64,000 nt of DNA, from the NCBI GenBank assembly GCA_003508835.1, contig PUFA01000182.1, forward strand, positions 2,232,001 through 2,296,000, given 5' to 3'. Shown piece after piece: positions 1 through 21,739 of the stretch. This stretch comes from Eonycteris spelaea (taxonomy: Eukaryota; Chordata; Mammalia; Chiroptera; Pteropodidae). The first letter of the stretch is position 1. Every line of letters begins with the position of its first letter. Under the pieces are notes generated by a model. It had not been told where the DNA came from, ran no database searches, and saw nothing but the letters and a program-made list of their open reading frames with translations. The position numbers were made by a program, and so were the translations under genes.

Positions 1-1
1 G

Positions 2-780
<779 letters not shown>

Positions 781-1051
781 TCATGTTTTCCACATCTCTG
801 CGAGATCATTTGATGATGCAATTCTGAATACAAGTCCTGTGGAAGAGCCTTTTCCTCCCTTAAAATCTTATGATCAATGTGAGCAATCACTGGAGAAATA
901 CTTTATAACTGGGAAGAATGTGAGCTACCCTTTAGCATTTCACTTATATTTGGACATGCAAACTGAGCAAGACAGAAATCTAATGTTACAAATAAAATTT
1001 GCCTTTGTAAGTGCCTCATTGTTAAAAGGTATCCCATGTATTTCTAGTTAA

Positions 1052-3899
1052 TATTGCTGATCTAAACTCCGTATATATGTCCTTCATGTCTTCCATTTCT
1101 ACTACATTCATTATGTTTGAGTATGTCCTATCAAGGATATATGTAACTGTTCAATTACAGAAAACTTGCCTAATTTCTACTAGAATTTCTTTTGGACTCT
1201 GATCAGTGGGGTTTTCTTTGTTCATGTTTTCATGTGGAAGTTGATGTACTTTTAGATAAAAGTTTGTTTCATTCTTTTGTTACATTTCTAATATGTGAAT
1301 CTTACATGAGCCGTATATTGTTGAAGTTACTGTTCTGGCCAACTGCTGCAGATACTAGAGAATTCTGACTTGATTTCTAGGCTCCCTTTCAGACTTTATA
1401 GTTGACAGAGCTATCTCTCACATGTTGCTAGCAACAGCCACATTGTGTTCTTTGCAGAAGTTAGTAATTGTGGAAAGGTTTTAGAGCAGACAGTCTCATA
1501 AGATTTGAATATTCTGTTGGTTCACAGCCCATCTTCCCCCTTCCAGGTGTTCCATCAAGGCCTGCAGTGTCCTATGGCAGAGACAATCCTTTACATGTTG
1601 ACATGACATGAGTGTACCGAGTTTCTTTTACTGATATTGGCAAGATCAGGATACCTCTGGGACCGCTACCCCAGGCCACACTGTGAAGCTGTTCAGGGAG
1701 CCTTGCCACCACACTTGGAAAGTTTGTTATTGTCCCACTCCTCTCTTACCAAACCCCAATACTTGAATTCGTCTCACTTTTCAAGGCAGCAAAATCCAGT
1801 GCACCAGCAGGAGACTGCAGTGGAGAAAAGAAGTGGTTTAATATTGAATAGGCCAAAGTGGAGGACAGGGAGCTCGAGGATGAAAGCCCGGCCCCTAACT
1901 GACTTGTCAGCTACGGATCCTATAGGGAGAGGCTGGGACACTGAGTTAGAGGTTTGGATCCTGCTGGGAGCCGATTGGTCTGAGGCGAGGTGAGGGTAAT
2001 GAGTCACTCCCTCTGGTGTGAGGACAGCTCTGAGGTACACTCTGCCAGCCCTGAGTCTGGATTTATGAAAGAGGAGCCTGGGAGTCATTGCACCGGAGCA
2101 CTCAGGAGCTGAACCATCCCAGAGGTGAGCATATTACCTCTAGCCTGCCAAAGGTACCGGCCTAGCGACCGCCAGTCAGCTCCTCGCCAATGTCTTCTGC
2201 CTCAGATGTTTCTGATTATCTGGGGGATAGGTGGGGTCCGTGAAGGGTGTGCAGAAAGAACAAATGATTTCTAAAGCTGTCCTCTCCCATCAAATCGAAA
2301 CCGTGAGGTGTGAAGCAAGTTTATGTCAATTGGAAAATGCATCATCTCTTTGCTACTACTTGAATACCCTTTATGATCATTAAATTTATTTAAACTAAAA
2401 AAATTGTGAGAACCCTCTCTTTCACCACCTGAAGGCAAATAGCTCCTAATCATCGGAAACCTGTACTTGTCAGTGCCTCCACGAATCTCCTCAAAGATAA
2501 GCACTTCTGCAAGAATATATGTTGTTTAAGCCTCGGAGTAAAACAACTATCTGCAAATGAGGACTGATGACAGGTCATTATATTACAATTGAGATGGAAA
2601 TTTTTAAGTTTCTTTAACATCCGTTTTAGAATTATGTCTGGTACCAGGACATAACACATTTTAAGAAATTTAATGCAAATACACCCAAAAAAGAGTTTCA
2701 CGTCACTTTTATTTGACAGTGTATCTCATGAAATTTAGCATGTACTTAAAATTGTAGTTATTAAAACAGTTCTTTAATAAAAAAGACTCAGTCTTCTTGA
2801 GTAAACAAAGACCCATACAACATAGAATCTTTGTCTTCTAGGCAGATTACAGGACAGGGAATGACAGACCACTTACCATTGCTCCTAAGAGTAGACCAAG
2901 ATACAAGCTGATAACATTTTGGTTTTAAAACAGTGACGTGCTTGTCTGACTCCTGGTTGTAGCCTGCTCCCCTCTGTCACCGGGCCTTTGGCTGATAGCG
3001 CTGCTGGGTGTCCCTCACAGCCAGGCTGATCAGGAAGTAACCCCACTGGGGGTGAGGGTCACAGGAAGCGCCCCTCCCACCCCTTCCTGGAGGTAAAAGA
3101 AACCTGAAGTCCACAGTTTATCAGAAGGATCCTAGGTTCCATTGGTTTCTTGTCAACTCAGCATCTTCTGGATCAGTTTTCCTGATCCCCAACTGTGACC
3201 TTTGACCTGGCCTGTCTTGTGTCGGGTTCACAGCCTCCAGCCGGGAAACAACTTGGGAACCCGTGGCCGGCCATTCCCGGCTGGGGTTCTCTCCGCAAGC
3301 CGAAAAAGCGGCCAGGGCCGTATTGCATCAGGGACTAGGGAGGTCATTATCCAACAGGTGCTGACCAGCCTGGGCACATGGCTCCTTTGGAATAAGGACA
3401 CATCCTTGGACTTCTCTCCACTGTTGGTGGAGTCCGCATGTTCAGTAGGATTGCCTCCCCAATGCCTGGTCCTCTCCCTGGGACAGTGTCATGTGCATGT
3501 CAGACACTGTCTTCGGTGAGGACAGTGGGACTATCCCAACCTGTTTGTGCTACTGTGTCTTGGTGATAGGCCCCCCTCGACGTGGAAGTCGTGTCCGTCC
3601 CCAGGGTGGACTACCAGCGACTCCTTTCCCTACATGTGGGCTTTTCCTGCAGGCTGGGACCCTGTGTTCTGCCTCTGTTTGGGGGGACTCATGGAGAGAA
3701 TCCCTGCTGAGAATGACCAGCCACAAGTATCGCTTCTCGGGCAAAGGCTCCCAAATTGTCTCCCGGCTAGAATCTGTGAGTTTATTTCTGCTTTGTTTGT
3801 TTGTCTGTTACTAGATTCCACATGTACATCATGAAATATGTTTTTCCAGCTTTTTATTTTCATTTTGTGTCTTTTATTCTGAAGTGTGTTTCTTGTAGG
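1052..3899. other. Gene-free stretch, unassigned
   Basis: No splice-linked coding exon or known RNA is visible. 1,630-2,250 and 2,940-3,820 are moderately GC-rich with short overlapping open frames on both strands, but none has a recognisable domain. These may be old LTR or exon-like fragments. The remainder is AT-rich unique sequence. Confidence 0.4.
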
Positions 3900-6130
3900 C
3901 AGCATATGTAAGGGTCTTGTTTTCTTTCCATTCAGCCACCATATATATATATTTAAATTTTATTTAAATTATTTTCAAGTATATCGCGCATTGGTTAGAC
4001 ATCTATATAGTTTGTGAGACGGTCCCCTCCAGTTGCTCCCTCCCCTGATCCTCCACCTAGCCAAAGTATTCATTCTAATTGCATTCCCTATGGGTTTTCC
4101 ATTATAAGTAACTATCTGTATGTCTCCTGCTGCTTTTAATATTCTTTCTTTGCATTGAACTTTGCATTTTAATTACGATGTGTCTGGGTTGGGCCTTTTT
4201 GGGTTCATCTTGTTTGAGATTCTGCAATATCCAGGCTTGCGTGTCTACTTCCTTCACCTGGCTAGGGGAGTTTTCTGTCATTATTTATTGTAATAGGTTT
4301 TCAATTCCTTGCTCTCCCTCTTCATTTTTTGATACTCTTAAGATATGCTTGGTGTTGTCCCACAGACTTTAAAACTACTCTTTTATATTTTTTCCTTTTT
4401 GCTGCTTTGACTGGCTCTCCTTTGCTACCCCATCCTGTAAATCACTGATTCAATTGTTGGCTTCAATCAATCTGTTGATTCCCTCTAATGTACTCTTCAT
4501 TTCAGATACTGCATTTTTAATTATACCTGTTTTTTTTCTAGACTTCTTTCTCCATTTTTGTTTTCTATTTCTTTGTTAAAGTTCTCCCTGAGTTAATCTA
4601 CTCTTCCCTGAAGTTCATTGAGCTTCCTTATACCCGAAGTTTTGAACTTTGCATCTGGTAGATTGCTCGTCTCCATTTTTTTTTTTCTGAAGCTTTGTTC
4701 TGTTCCGCCATGTGGGGCATGCTTTTGTGTCTCCCCATTTTGGCTGCCTCCCTGTGTTTGTTTCTATGGACTAGGGCTCCTAAGTCTCCTGGTCTTAGTA
4801 TAGTGGCTTCATGTAGTCGGTGTTCTGTGAACCTAGTGGTGCAGTCATCCCTGGTCACCTGAGCAAGATGCTTAAGGTGTGTCCTTTGTTTGAATTCTGT
4901 GTGCTTTATTGATGTAGTTGAGCCTTAGTTGCTGTTTGCACTTCAGGGAAAGAAACTGACCCCTAGGCTGATTGGGTGTGGGGATTGGCTGGTGAAGGGC
5001 CAAGCCTACAAAGCAGGATTCTCTTTAGCAGGGTTCTGGTGCCTGCCTAGTCTGCCCTTTGAGTGTGTCCTCCTCAGGTGTTCCATCGCTGGTTGACACA
5101 AGCCACAGGGTATGCCCACCCAAGGGTCTCCTGAGAGAGGCAAAGCTGCAAACCAAGGTCAGCCATAATCTCTGCACTTCCAAGGCCATCTGATTAAAGT
5201 CACTGAGCAATTTGCAGATGGCTGCCACTTGTGCTGGGCATATAGATAGGTTCCTCAAGAAGCTAAGCCTGGAACCGAAGCTGGCTTCTGCTCAGCCAGA
5301 GGTATGGGACATGTAGAAGCCAGTTACTACTTGTTTGGGTTTTGTGAGTCGATGATAGATTTTAGGAAATTCTGCAACATAAGAGAAGACAGGCCATTTG
5401 TATGAAATAAATGACTAGAAGCGGTTGGGCTGGGACCACATTTTGGAAAGGGGAAATTCTCAGGGAGTCACCTGGGTGGGGCAACCGGTGTTATCCAGAT
5501 TGATGAAGACTCAGTTACGGTGAACTTCTGCATTCATATGCTGGACGGAGTAGGCCTCAACCAAATAACAATGGATACCACTGGCACTTCTTTGGAAGAG
5601 AAAAATTTTCCCTTAGTCCTCACCCTGAAGCCCAGCAACTGTTCCCCCCCATAAATTGCTGGCACTCCTCAAACTGCCCGTGTTGGAACTCAGTAAGTTA
5701 GACCATCAGTGAGTAAGTTTGTGTGGGTGTCCTTTAAAAAGTCTACTACTCCAGGAGCCCTCTGAGCCCTCACTCAGCCAAAATCTCCACTGGTTTTTGC
5801 AGCCAAAGGTTGGGGAATTTCTCTTTCTGGCACTGGAACCCTAGGGGAAGCTGGTATGGGGCTAGGACCTTTGTTCCTCAGGAAGAAAGGGCTTTTACAG
5901 CAAAGATATTCCTCAATTCTTGACCACCACATGCTCCATGGGACTGGACTGTTTCACATATCCTTCTGCCTAGCATCCTCTAGGAACCCTCTGTAGGACT
6001 TCTGTTATGCCACACCTCTAGCAACTCCTAGTGATGGTTGCTCTAGTTTATTGTAATTTATGTGTATGTGCGAGAAGTCCAGCACAACATCTAGCTTCTA
6101 ACTCCATCTTGGCTGGTCTGCATCAATTCC
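3900..6130 (-). mobile_element. LINE-1 5-prime region, antisense
   Basis: The sequence reads as the reverse complement of the L1 5-prime UTR and ORF1-proximal region. The segment around 4,190-4,370 (TTTTCTGTCATTATTT, then a GTTGTCCCACAG block) is the antisense counterpart of the sense L1 copy at 33.44-33.89 kb. 4,900-5,800 has the GC-richer 5-prime UTR character. No intact ORF. Subfamily not determined. Confidence 0.55.
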
Positions 6131-7509
6131 ATTTTGTTAGGGCTCAGATTTTAAAGACCATGATAGTCAAGACTTGGAAGAAAACATGACATTGAATGTA
6201 AGTGTCATCTCTACTATAAACCCCAAGTAGCAAGGCCATTAGAAAATAAACATAAACTATTGAAGTAAAAGATTATGTTAATAGAAACAGCCTCTTATCC
6301 AGTGGGCTAAGGTCATGTCCATTGATTTAACATATTTAAGTTTTCAAACAGAAGGGCCTGTTGCTGCAAGGACCTAATAAACCACAAAGATTGATCAGAA
6401 AATGGAAAACCCTGCATGAATTTGGAAAAAAAAAAAAAAAGAGTTCATGATGGGTGAGGCCCTATAAGAGTCCATGGAATCTGCTACTTAAGAGAAAATT
6501 TAAGTTAACCATGTGTTTGGTTGGAGCTGTTCTAGATAGGTAGAGGCAGTCAGAAAAATATACTGCGACTCTGGCTCACTAGGTCCAAAGCATCGATGCT
6601 TCCTGATGTCCAGAAAAATGGAATATCATAACTTCTTCACTTCTGCTTCCCAAACCTCATGCTACTTCTTCTCATAAACTTTACCTCAGAATCATAAATA
6701 GAAAATCAATGGAATAGTCTCCCACCTCACCTAATATGACAACACTTCACAGAATCATCTGAACAGTAGATTTTATCTTCATGTCACAAGGTCTCTGTTT
6801 TTACATCAATGTATCATGTCCAATGTCCAAGTAAAATCAAGGACTATAAGCTAAGACCAAATTATAAACATAACCACATGAGACTGTTTTCTTTAAAACC
6901 TATCTACAATTTCTAACTTTTGTGAAGAACACAGGTGTGGCATCCACTGGCAACAAGCGTGAAAGATACCTCTTTCAGTACTAAATACCAACGGGGAGGA
7001 TGGAAAGTGAACTGGAAAATTCTGGTATGTGCAGCAGTAAACAGAAATAGACATTTCAAAAATACAGGTCTCATTTTATGATCATCTACTAAAAACATAC
7101 TAAAAGTGAGAAACCAACAACCTTTTATGTAACATATATCAAATAGCACATGAAAATTAAAGAACAAAGACAACAGATTGTCCAAAGTCCAAGAGACACT
7201 GAAATGAAATGTTTTACATAACTGTGTCATCATTTAAGCAAAATGTATATAGTACAGATAACAGAAATGGAAAATATTTATATTTTAAGTATTCATATCA
7301 GCAATGTGAACTACAAAAAGAGTGGCATCACATACTAATGAGGCATATAAAAGGTAAATTTATATTTGTAACACTAGGAAGATTTCTGCGTTACTGGGTT
7401 TCATGTGGATAAAAAGTTAAGATCTGTTGGTCATCACATTTTTTTTTTCCATCACAATGTTTTGCTCAAGTGTAATTGCTTGCATTTAAAATAGCTTACA
7501 GGGAAATGA
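6131..7509. other. 3-prime flank of the ZNF77-like gene
   Basis: No gene. 6,590-6,670 (TTCCTGATGTCCAGAAAAAT ... CTTCACTTCTGCTTCCCAAA) resembles the 3-prime flanks of the ZNF556-like gene (about 28.5 kb) and the ZNF555-like gene (about 39.2-39.3 kb). This suggests the duplicated unit included downstream sequence. An A-run lies at 6,427-6,440. Confidence 0.4.
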
Positions 7510-7681
7510 GGCTCTCTCATAGTCCTTGTATTCAGTTCTATGTACCTTCAGACGTTCTTGCAAATATTTGGAATGCCTAAAGAATTTCCCACATTCCTTA
7601 CATTCATAGAGTTTCTCCCAAGTGTGGATTCGCACATGTAACTGCAGCTAGAATCACTGCCTGAAGTCTTTCTCACAGTAC
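7510..7681 (-). pseudogene. Two dead finger remnants beyond the ZNF77-like stop
   Basis: In another frame the minus strand reads YCEKDFRQ, two stops, LQLHVRIHT, a degraded linker, then [10 protein letters not shown] and LQERLKVH. These are recognisable fingers that once continued the ZNF77-like array. They are cut off by a deletion of about 4 bp at roughly 7,684-7,690, where the expected 'tat gaa tgt gag tac' reads 'tatgtgagtac', creating the TGA used today. Confidence 0.75.
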
Positions 7682-15929
<8,248 letters not shown>

Positions 15930-16260
15930 CTCTGCGCCTCACTTTGCACTCCGTTCGTCCTTCCTGCGGCCCCGCTACCCGGAAGGTGACACTTACGGCT
16001 GCACAGACCAGACACGCGTTGGTACTAGAGTCGCGAGAGAGGCACACGACACACTACCAACGCCCCGGCCCCTGGACCCTACTGACCTGCGTCGGGCAAC
16101 GGTAGAGTTCGGGTCAGGAGTGTCTTGATTGGACGACAGTTCACTCACTCCGCCGCCCGGGACATCTCATTGGAGGATTCTCCACGCTCCGTTACGCTTC
16201 CCACTTCCCTGATTGGACCGATTTACAATTTTCCGGAGTCTGATGGGAAAAGGAGAAGGT

Positions 16261-18099
16261 CACATGGCTGGGCTGGGCGGAAGTGCTACTTTACCAGCCT
16301 CATCTCTCTTGCCCACTTTCGGGGACCCAAACTTGACCGCCCCAACTGTTACCTCCTACCTGAACCCACTCTGAGCGATCCTGGCATCTGCCCGCAGCTT
16401 AGTTGTCCTTTCTTGTCCTCCTCCTAGACCAGAAAGTGCTAACTCAGTTTCTCTTCTGAGGCTTTTTGTCTGAATCTGTGACAGGCAGTGTCAGGGGTCA
16501 CTGGGGTGGAAGGTGCTGTGCAATTACCTGTTTCGAATAAGAACAGTGACCCTCAGTTTTGAGTGTAGTTTGACACCGGAGGACCCTGCTCTTTCCCGAC
16601 CTCACTTTCAAGGTTGAAGTTGGCAACCTGAGGCGGAGTTGTCATTGGACAGTTAACCGGGATCTTGTCAACTTCACCAGAAAGAGTTCAGGGACAGACA
16701 GTGACAATGAAGCACAGCTTAAGTTCATTGAAAGCGAAAGCACACTCTCAGATGGGGCGCCGGCAATGTCCAGAAGAAGCCGCGCCATTTCTCTGTGCGG
16801 TTGGATTTTTATCTACTAATTTCCATTCCAGGCATAACACTTGTATTTTGGGGTGATCTCTTTAGGGAAAGGAGATAGTTTTTCCTGAAACTGGGTAGAC
16901 ATCCCTTTTCTTACCTATTTTGGTCCTTAGAGAACCATCATGGCGTCAGATGCATGATGCGTATGGCGCTAACCGCAAAGTAAATTTATTATAATAGCTG
17001 TATAATAAGGACACGGGGGGGGGGCGCAGGGGCTTGATCTGCACATGTGTTACTATGTGAAAGAACGCCTGTGTCTCTGGGCCGGGGTGCTCTGGGTTTT
17101 GAGCTCCTCTGAGGGCTCATGTGACCACATTTTCCTTGCGGGATTCTCTCCTTTCTGCTCATATCTAGCCATCTGCCTACTCGAATGGAAATATTGACAG
17201 GAAAAATCCTGATAGTACGTTGAAGTAATAAAGGAGAAATCTTGAGAAGTAAGCCAGAATCAGATGTGTTTTAAGTGCACTTTTTAAAAAATTAACAAGC
17301 AGATTCAGACACCAAGCTAGCAAAAATATTTTTCCTGAAAATGCAGCCACGTTATCAATTTTCAGTTTGCGTGCTGCTCTACTAGAGGTCCCCAAAGCCC
17401 CAGGTTGGCCCCAATCCCAGAGGTCACCAGGCCCTCCCGTCCTATTCAGGCTCTGGGTTGGGGGTTTCGCCCTGAGACCGAGTCAGACGGTCCTGCGTTC
17501 AGCAGGAGGATGTGGGCTGACCGTAGACTGTGAGCAGATTTAGGTCTACCCAGCAGGGAGCGGATTCTGCTTGGAGCCCACAGCCTGTCCATGGCCCCAG
17601 GAGAAGGTCGGGCAGAGAAGGACTGAACCATGAACCTGCCCCACGAGGCTCCAAGTGTCGCGTCCCCATCACTCTCACCCACCCCAGCAGCGGGGCCACG
17701 GGAGGACACCCTAGGGAGCACAGACCGGGACGGAGATGGTGAATGTGTAGGGCCGAGGCCAGGAAGAGTTGGTTGCAACTAGCTGGAAGCAGCCAAGGAC
17801 TCGGGGCCGTGCACCTGCCCCGCTTCTCAGTGTCCCGACTCGAGTGTCCACCCTTGACCGTGGGGTGAGTACTGGAGTCCTGTCCGGTCTTTTGTCTCAC
17901 TGGTTTGTCACAACCACAGAAACTCTGACACGTATTACGGACCCAGGATGCTTTTTATTAAATGGATTTATTCTGGTGCCCAGGGGATCTAGTGTCTCAA
18001 ATGTGAAAAGCTAAGATTAGAATCAACACTTAAAATCAGGTCGAAGAATGAGTCTCGGTGACACCGAATCTGTAGATGAAGTCGACGATTGAACAGTTT
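16261..18099. other. Intergenic, no gene recognised
   Basis: The sequence upstream of the ZNF77-like promoter is mixed. A GC-rich patch at 17,400-17,900 has overlapping open frames on both strands but no splice-consistent exon or domain. A G-run is present at about 17,018-17,025. Confidence 0.4.
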
Positions 18100-18950
18100 A
18101 AGCCGTCAGCTTGCATGACTTTCCATTGATTCCCCTCTTCCTTAACTTTCTTCAATAATTGTTTTCTTCATAAATATTTTACAAAACCTTTGTTAGAGGT
18201 AATAGTCTGCACCTAAGATTAATGCTGATTTCAGTAATACTCTTACTGGTACATAGAAGTAAATTCATTTTTGAGTATTATTCTTTTAACGTCAGCCTGG
18301 TATAGATTTTTAATTATTCATCCATAAGTCCTTTGAACCTTTACATACAAAATTTTATCTTTTTCTTAAGTAGAATTTTACACTTATGTATGTTAATAAT
18401 ATTTTGTTTTATTTTAGTTGCATTGTTCTGTTCTTGATACGTTTCTGAAAAGAGAGTTCTTTTCTATATGTAGAATTATCTTTACTACTTAGTAAAATTG
18501 GCCCATAAAACAATTTAGGATTGTTTTCTTTGTATGAATATTTTTAAAACACCTTTTTATTTTCCTTAAACTAATTTAAACTACTGAACACTATTTTTTA
18601 AGGAGCATTTGAGATCTTCATCCCTGATATATATTGTCAGTTTTAGTTCAAATAACTCATATAAATTTTTTTTAATAAAAAGATAAACTATCGAACACTG
18701 TAGTTCTCATGTTGAAAATTTTTATTTTTCACCATTCCCCTCTCGTGTTTAATCTCCTAAACATTCCTAATTATGCCTGCTTTTTAATTCATATTTTTAT
18801 TTGTTCATGCTTTGTTTTCCTTGAAGATTGTCAAAGGTCTGTCAATTGGATTAGTTTTCAAAAGATATTTTAGCCTCCTTTTTTATATCATTAATTTTGC
18901 CCTTCACTTTACTGTCTATCTTTATGGGGTTTTTTCCTCTTGAACTCTTG
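18100..18950 (-). mobile_element. Probable LINE-1 internal fragment, antisense
   Basis: AT-rich sequence with the texture of reverse-complemented L1 ORF2 (T-rich, with phrases such as CTTGAAGATTGTCAAAGG). No ORF survives. The call rests on composition and fragmentary similarity only. Confidence 0.35.
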
Positions 18951-19139
18951 AATTCATTTTCAGTACATCAATACCGTTCCTTACTCTTTCCTGAGGATAG
19001 ACAGTGTTTCTGCTCTTGGCTGGGGACACTATGATTGCAGTGCCTCCTGGACCTGATTTCTTTGATTGTGATATCTCTCCTATGAGACATGGTAAAGTTA
19101 ACAAGGGCCAGGAACCTTTCCTGAGATTTTGGAAAATCC

Positions 19140-19480
19140 TGATGAAGGGGTTCTGGACAGTTCCACCCGCAAATATGCCACTTTGGCATGTGAATTATTT
19201 TGAGCTGAAAGCAGTTGAGACCCTGCAGGCTCACTAGAAACTTTGACCTCTCCCTTAAAGAATTTAAATCAGGAGCCTTGCCCATAATAAGAGTTATCAC
19301 CAGAGATAATTTGTAATTCCCTATCTGTAGGGCAGGGCACAATTCTAATCATAGCATCTGCTCTTCCGATCATCCTGGGAACAACCTTCTGAAACCCCTC
19401 TGAAGCCACAAGGCACCTGCCTTCACCCTTAGCTCAGAATGTCCCTTTCTGTCTTTGCTCTGCTAATGTATTTTTAAATA
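19140..19480 (+). mobile_element. LTR-like fragment
   Basis: The segment with GCCACTTTGGCATGTGAATT and GAGCTGAAAGCAGTTGAGAC resembles LTRs of mammalian class-I endogenous retroviruses. It lies just upstream of the LTR pair and may belong to the same or a related insertion. Boundaries were not defined. Confidence 0.35.
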
Positions 19481-19567
19481 GTTTCTAATTATAGAACAAT
19501 ATATTGTTTATTACTATTTTTGTACTTAAAAAAAATTCTTGCCTATTCCAAATCCAAGATCTCTTAT

Positions 19568-20051
19568 TGTAAAAGTGGAAAATTCTCCAGTAAGCTAGTC
19601 ACAAAGACAAAACAGTGAGTGATATCTTCAAGCACCAGCTCCCAAGAAAAAAACAAAAATAGAAACAAACAACATCACCGCCATGATGCAGATAACAGAA
19701 CTGTCTACCAGGCCCTGTTTGCTAGAAGATTTAAGAGTCCCCCAGAAACAATATACCTTTGTACTAGACGATAACAGCCAACTTCTGCTTCTATAATCTG
19801 CTTAATGTTTAACCAGGGTGTAGTTCTAGGAGATATCCTGTGCAAATATATACTAATGGCTAACTTCTACTTCTGTAAACCTGCTTGCTTGTTTGATGTA
19901 GTTTTAGGCTTTATAAGCTGCCTCCTTTGGAAGCTCAGAGCTGATTCTCTGACCCTGCGTGATGGAGAGAGTCAGTCGCTGGTCGGCTAATAAAGGCTCA
20001 TAATTAATCTCAATTGGCTCCATGGATCTCAGATTTAAACGCGCCACAACA
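19568..20051 (+). mobile_element. Endogenous retrovirus LTR, copy 1
   Basis: It begins TGTAAAAGTGGAAAATTC and ends CCACAACA (TG...CA). The 3-prime two thirds repeat in copy 2: TTCTGCTTCTATAATCTGCT, a TATA-like CTTTATAAGCTGCC, CTGATTCTCTGACCCTG and the polyadenylation signal AATAAA within GGCTAATAAAGGCTC. It is longer than copy 2 (484 vs 303 bp) because copy 2 lacks an internal segment. This is class-I (gammaretrovirus-like) layout. Confidence 0.75.
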
Positions 20052-20936
20052 TTATGTCTTCTTAAATTAAATTTCACATTTATCTCTGGTCCATTTGGCA
20101 TCCTCTGGAAATTTAGCAGTACTTTATTTCCATATAAAATTCCTGAGGCAGAGGTAAAAACATGACCCAGCAAACCTAAGCCTGTGGCTATGAATGATCT
20201 CACAAAACAGGATGAAACCACCAGGTTGGCTCAGCTTAGATCCATAAGCAGAGACGGGTGCAAAGGTGGAGAAATGGTGATCACAAAGCCAGATGCACTA
20301 AATGAGCCTCCTGTCCAAAGTAGCTTTATTCAGGCACACAAAAAGCCTTTTGGCAGAACCCAAGGGTCACAGGTAGAGGCTTCTGCAGAGGCACAGGCAT
20401 CTCACATGTGTGGGGGGAAGTGCCTGGCCTGCAACCGGAAGCCTCAAAGACACAAGGGGCCTGGAAACGCTTGAGCTGGCTGAACCCACTATTGAAATCT
20501 GATCCGTGCTCTCTGCTGCAACCTAGTGATGACTATTGGCAACACACCTCCCAAACCCAGGGAAATAACTAAATAAAAGCTGTTTTACAAGATTGCAAAA
20601 GACAAAAAAGAGCAGTTTTTAGAGTCTAAGCCAGGAGAATACCCTTGTCCTTTTATGACTTGGTTCTGATTTTCTTTCAGGCTGGATCAAGACCAGATTT
20701 ACTGATGGACTAAAAAGGACACTTCTGCTAAAGGGCGGCTGGGGGTACTGTACTGTTTTATGTGCTAGCTCTGCTATCTGCTGTAAACTTTCCTGGGAGC
20801 CACAGAATCAAAAGCCACAGTAGGCCCATAAAAACTAGCTGGCCAAAAGAACACCCCAACTGTGCTGACTGTCCACAAAGGACAAGAAGAGAGGCAAACC
20901 ACTCCAGATTGGTGGGTGGCAGTTTTAATGAGCAAG
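20052..20936 (+). mobile_element. Sequence between the two LTRs
   Basis: About 885 bp with no gag, pol or env frame. No clear primer-binding site follows the first LTR, and no convincing polypurine tract precedes the second. It may be a heavily deleted provirus interior or unrelated sequence between two independent LTRs. Confidence 0.45.
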
Positions 20937-21239
20937 TGTTAAGGGTGGAAAATTTTCAAGTGAGCCAATTTCTGCTTCTGTACTCTGCTTGCTTGTTTAA
21001 TGTTAACCACTGTGTGGTTCTAGATGTATTTTGCAAAGATACGCTAACGGCCAACTTCTGCTTCTGTAATCTGCTTACTTGTTTGATGTGGTTCTAGGCT
21101 TTAGAAGCTGCCTCTTTTGGGAGCTCGGGGCTGATTCTCTGACCCTGTGTGGTGGAGCGTCAGTCACAGGCTGGCTAATAAAGGCTCATAATTCATCTCA
21201 ATTGGCTCCGTGGGTCTTAGATTTGAACGTGCCACAACA
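20937..21239 (+). mobile_element. Endogenous retrovirus LTR, copy 2
   Basis: It begins TGTTAAGGGTGGAAAATT and ends GTGCCACAACA, in the same orientation and family as copy 1. The AATAAA signal and the terminal CAATTGGCTCC block are shared. The bases flanking the pair do not form an obvious target-site duplication. Confidence 0.75.
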
Positions 21240-21739
21240 CAAAGGGACTTCCTTACAAGGCTGGTTTTGGGTGGCTGCAAGACGAGTAGATCCCCACATT
21301 GTCCGCCAGAATCTTAAAAGTCTGTACCTAGGCCTTACCTGGATTCAGTCACATGTACTGTCCTGGTGGTCTCAACACCTTCCTCTCTTAAGGCTGTGTC
21401 CTTGGAACTGCTACCGTGCGGATGGTGGGCAAAGCTTTCCAAGGACAGGGGAGGGGCAAGGAGCCTCCTCCTGCCCAGGTCAAGGTCAAGGGTCAGCCAG
21501 AAATCATGTCCTTTTGATGACCTCCTCCAACAAACTGGTTCGACAGTAGAGAGGAGGAGAGGTGTCACACCCAGCTGTGGCCAAATAGATCTCTCAGCGA
21601 AAACACCTCCTTAGCGAAATAATCTGTAGGTTTTGAAGTGATATTATGCAGCAGCAAATAACAAACACTTCAGTGTAAGTGACATGCATTCCCTCCACTC
21701 CAGGGAGACTACGATTGTATGAAGTATAAATTAGGTCCT

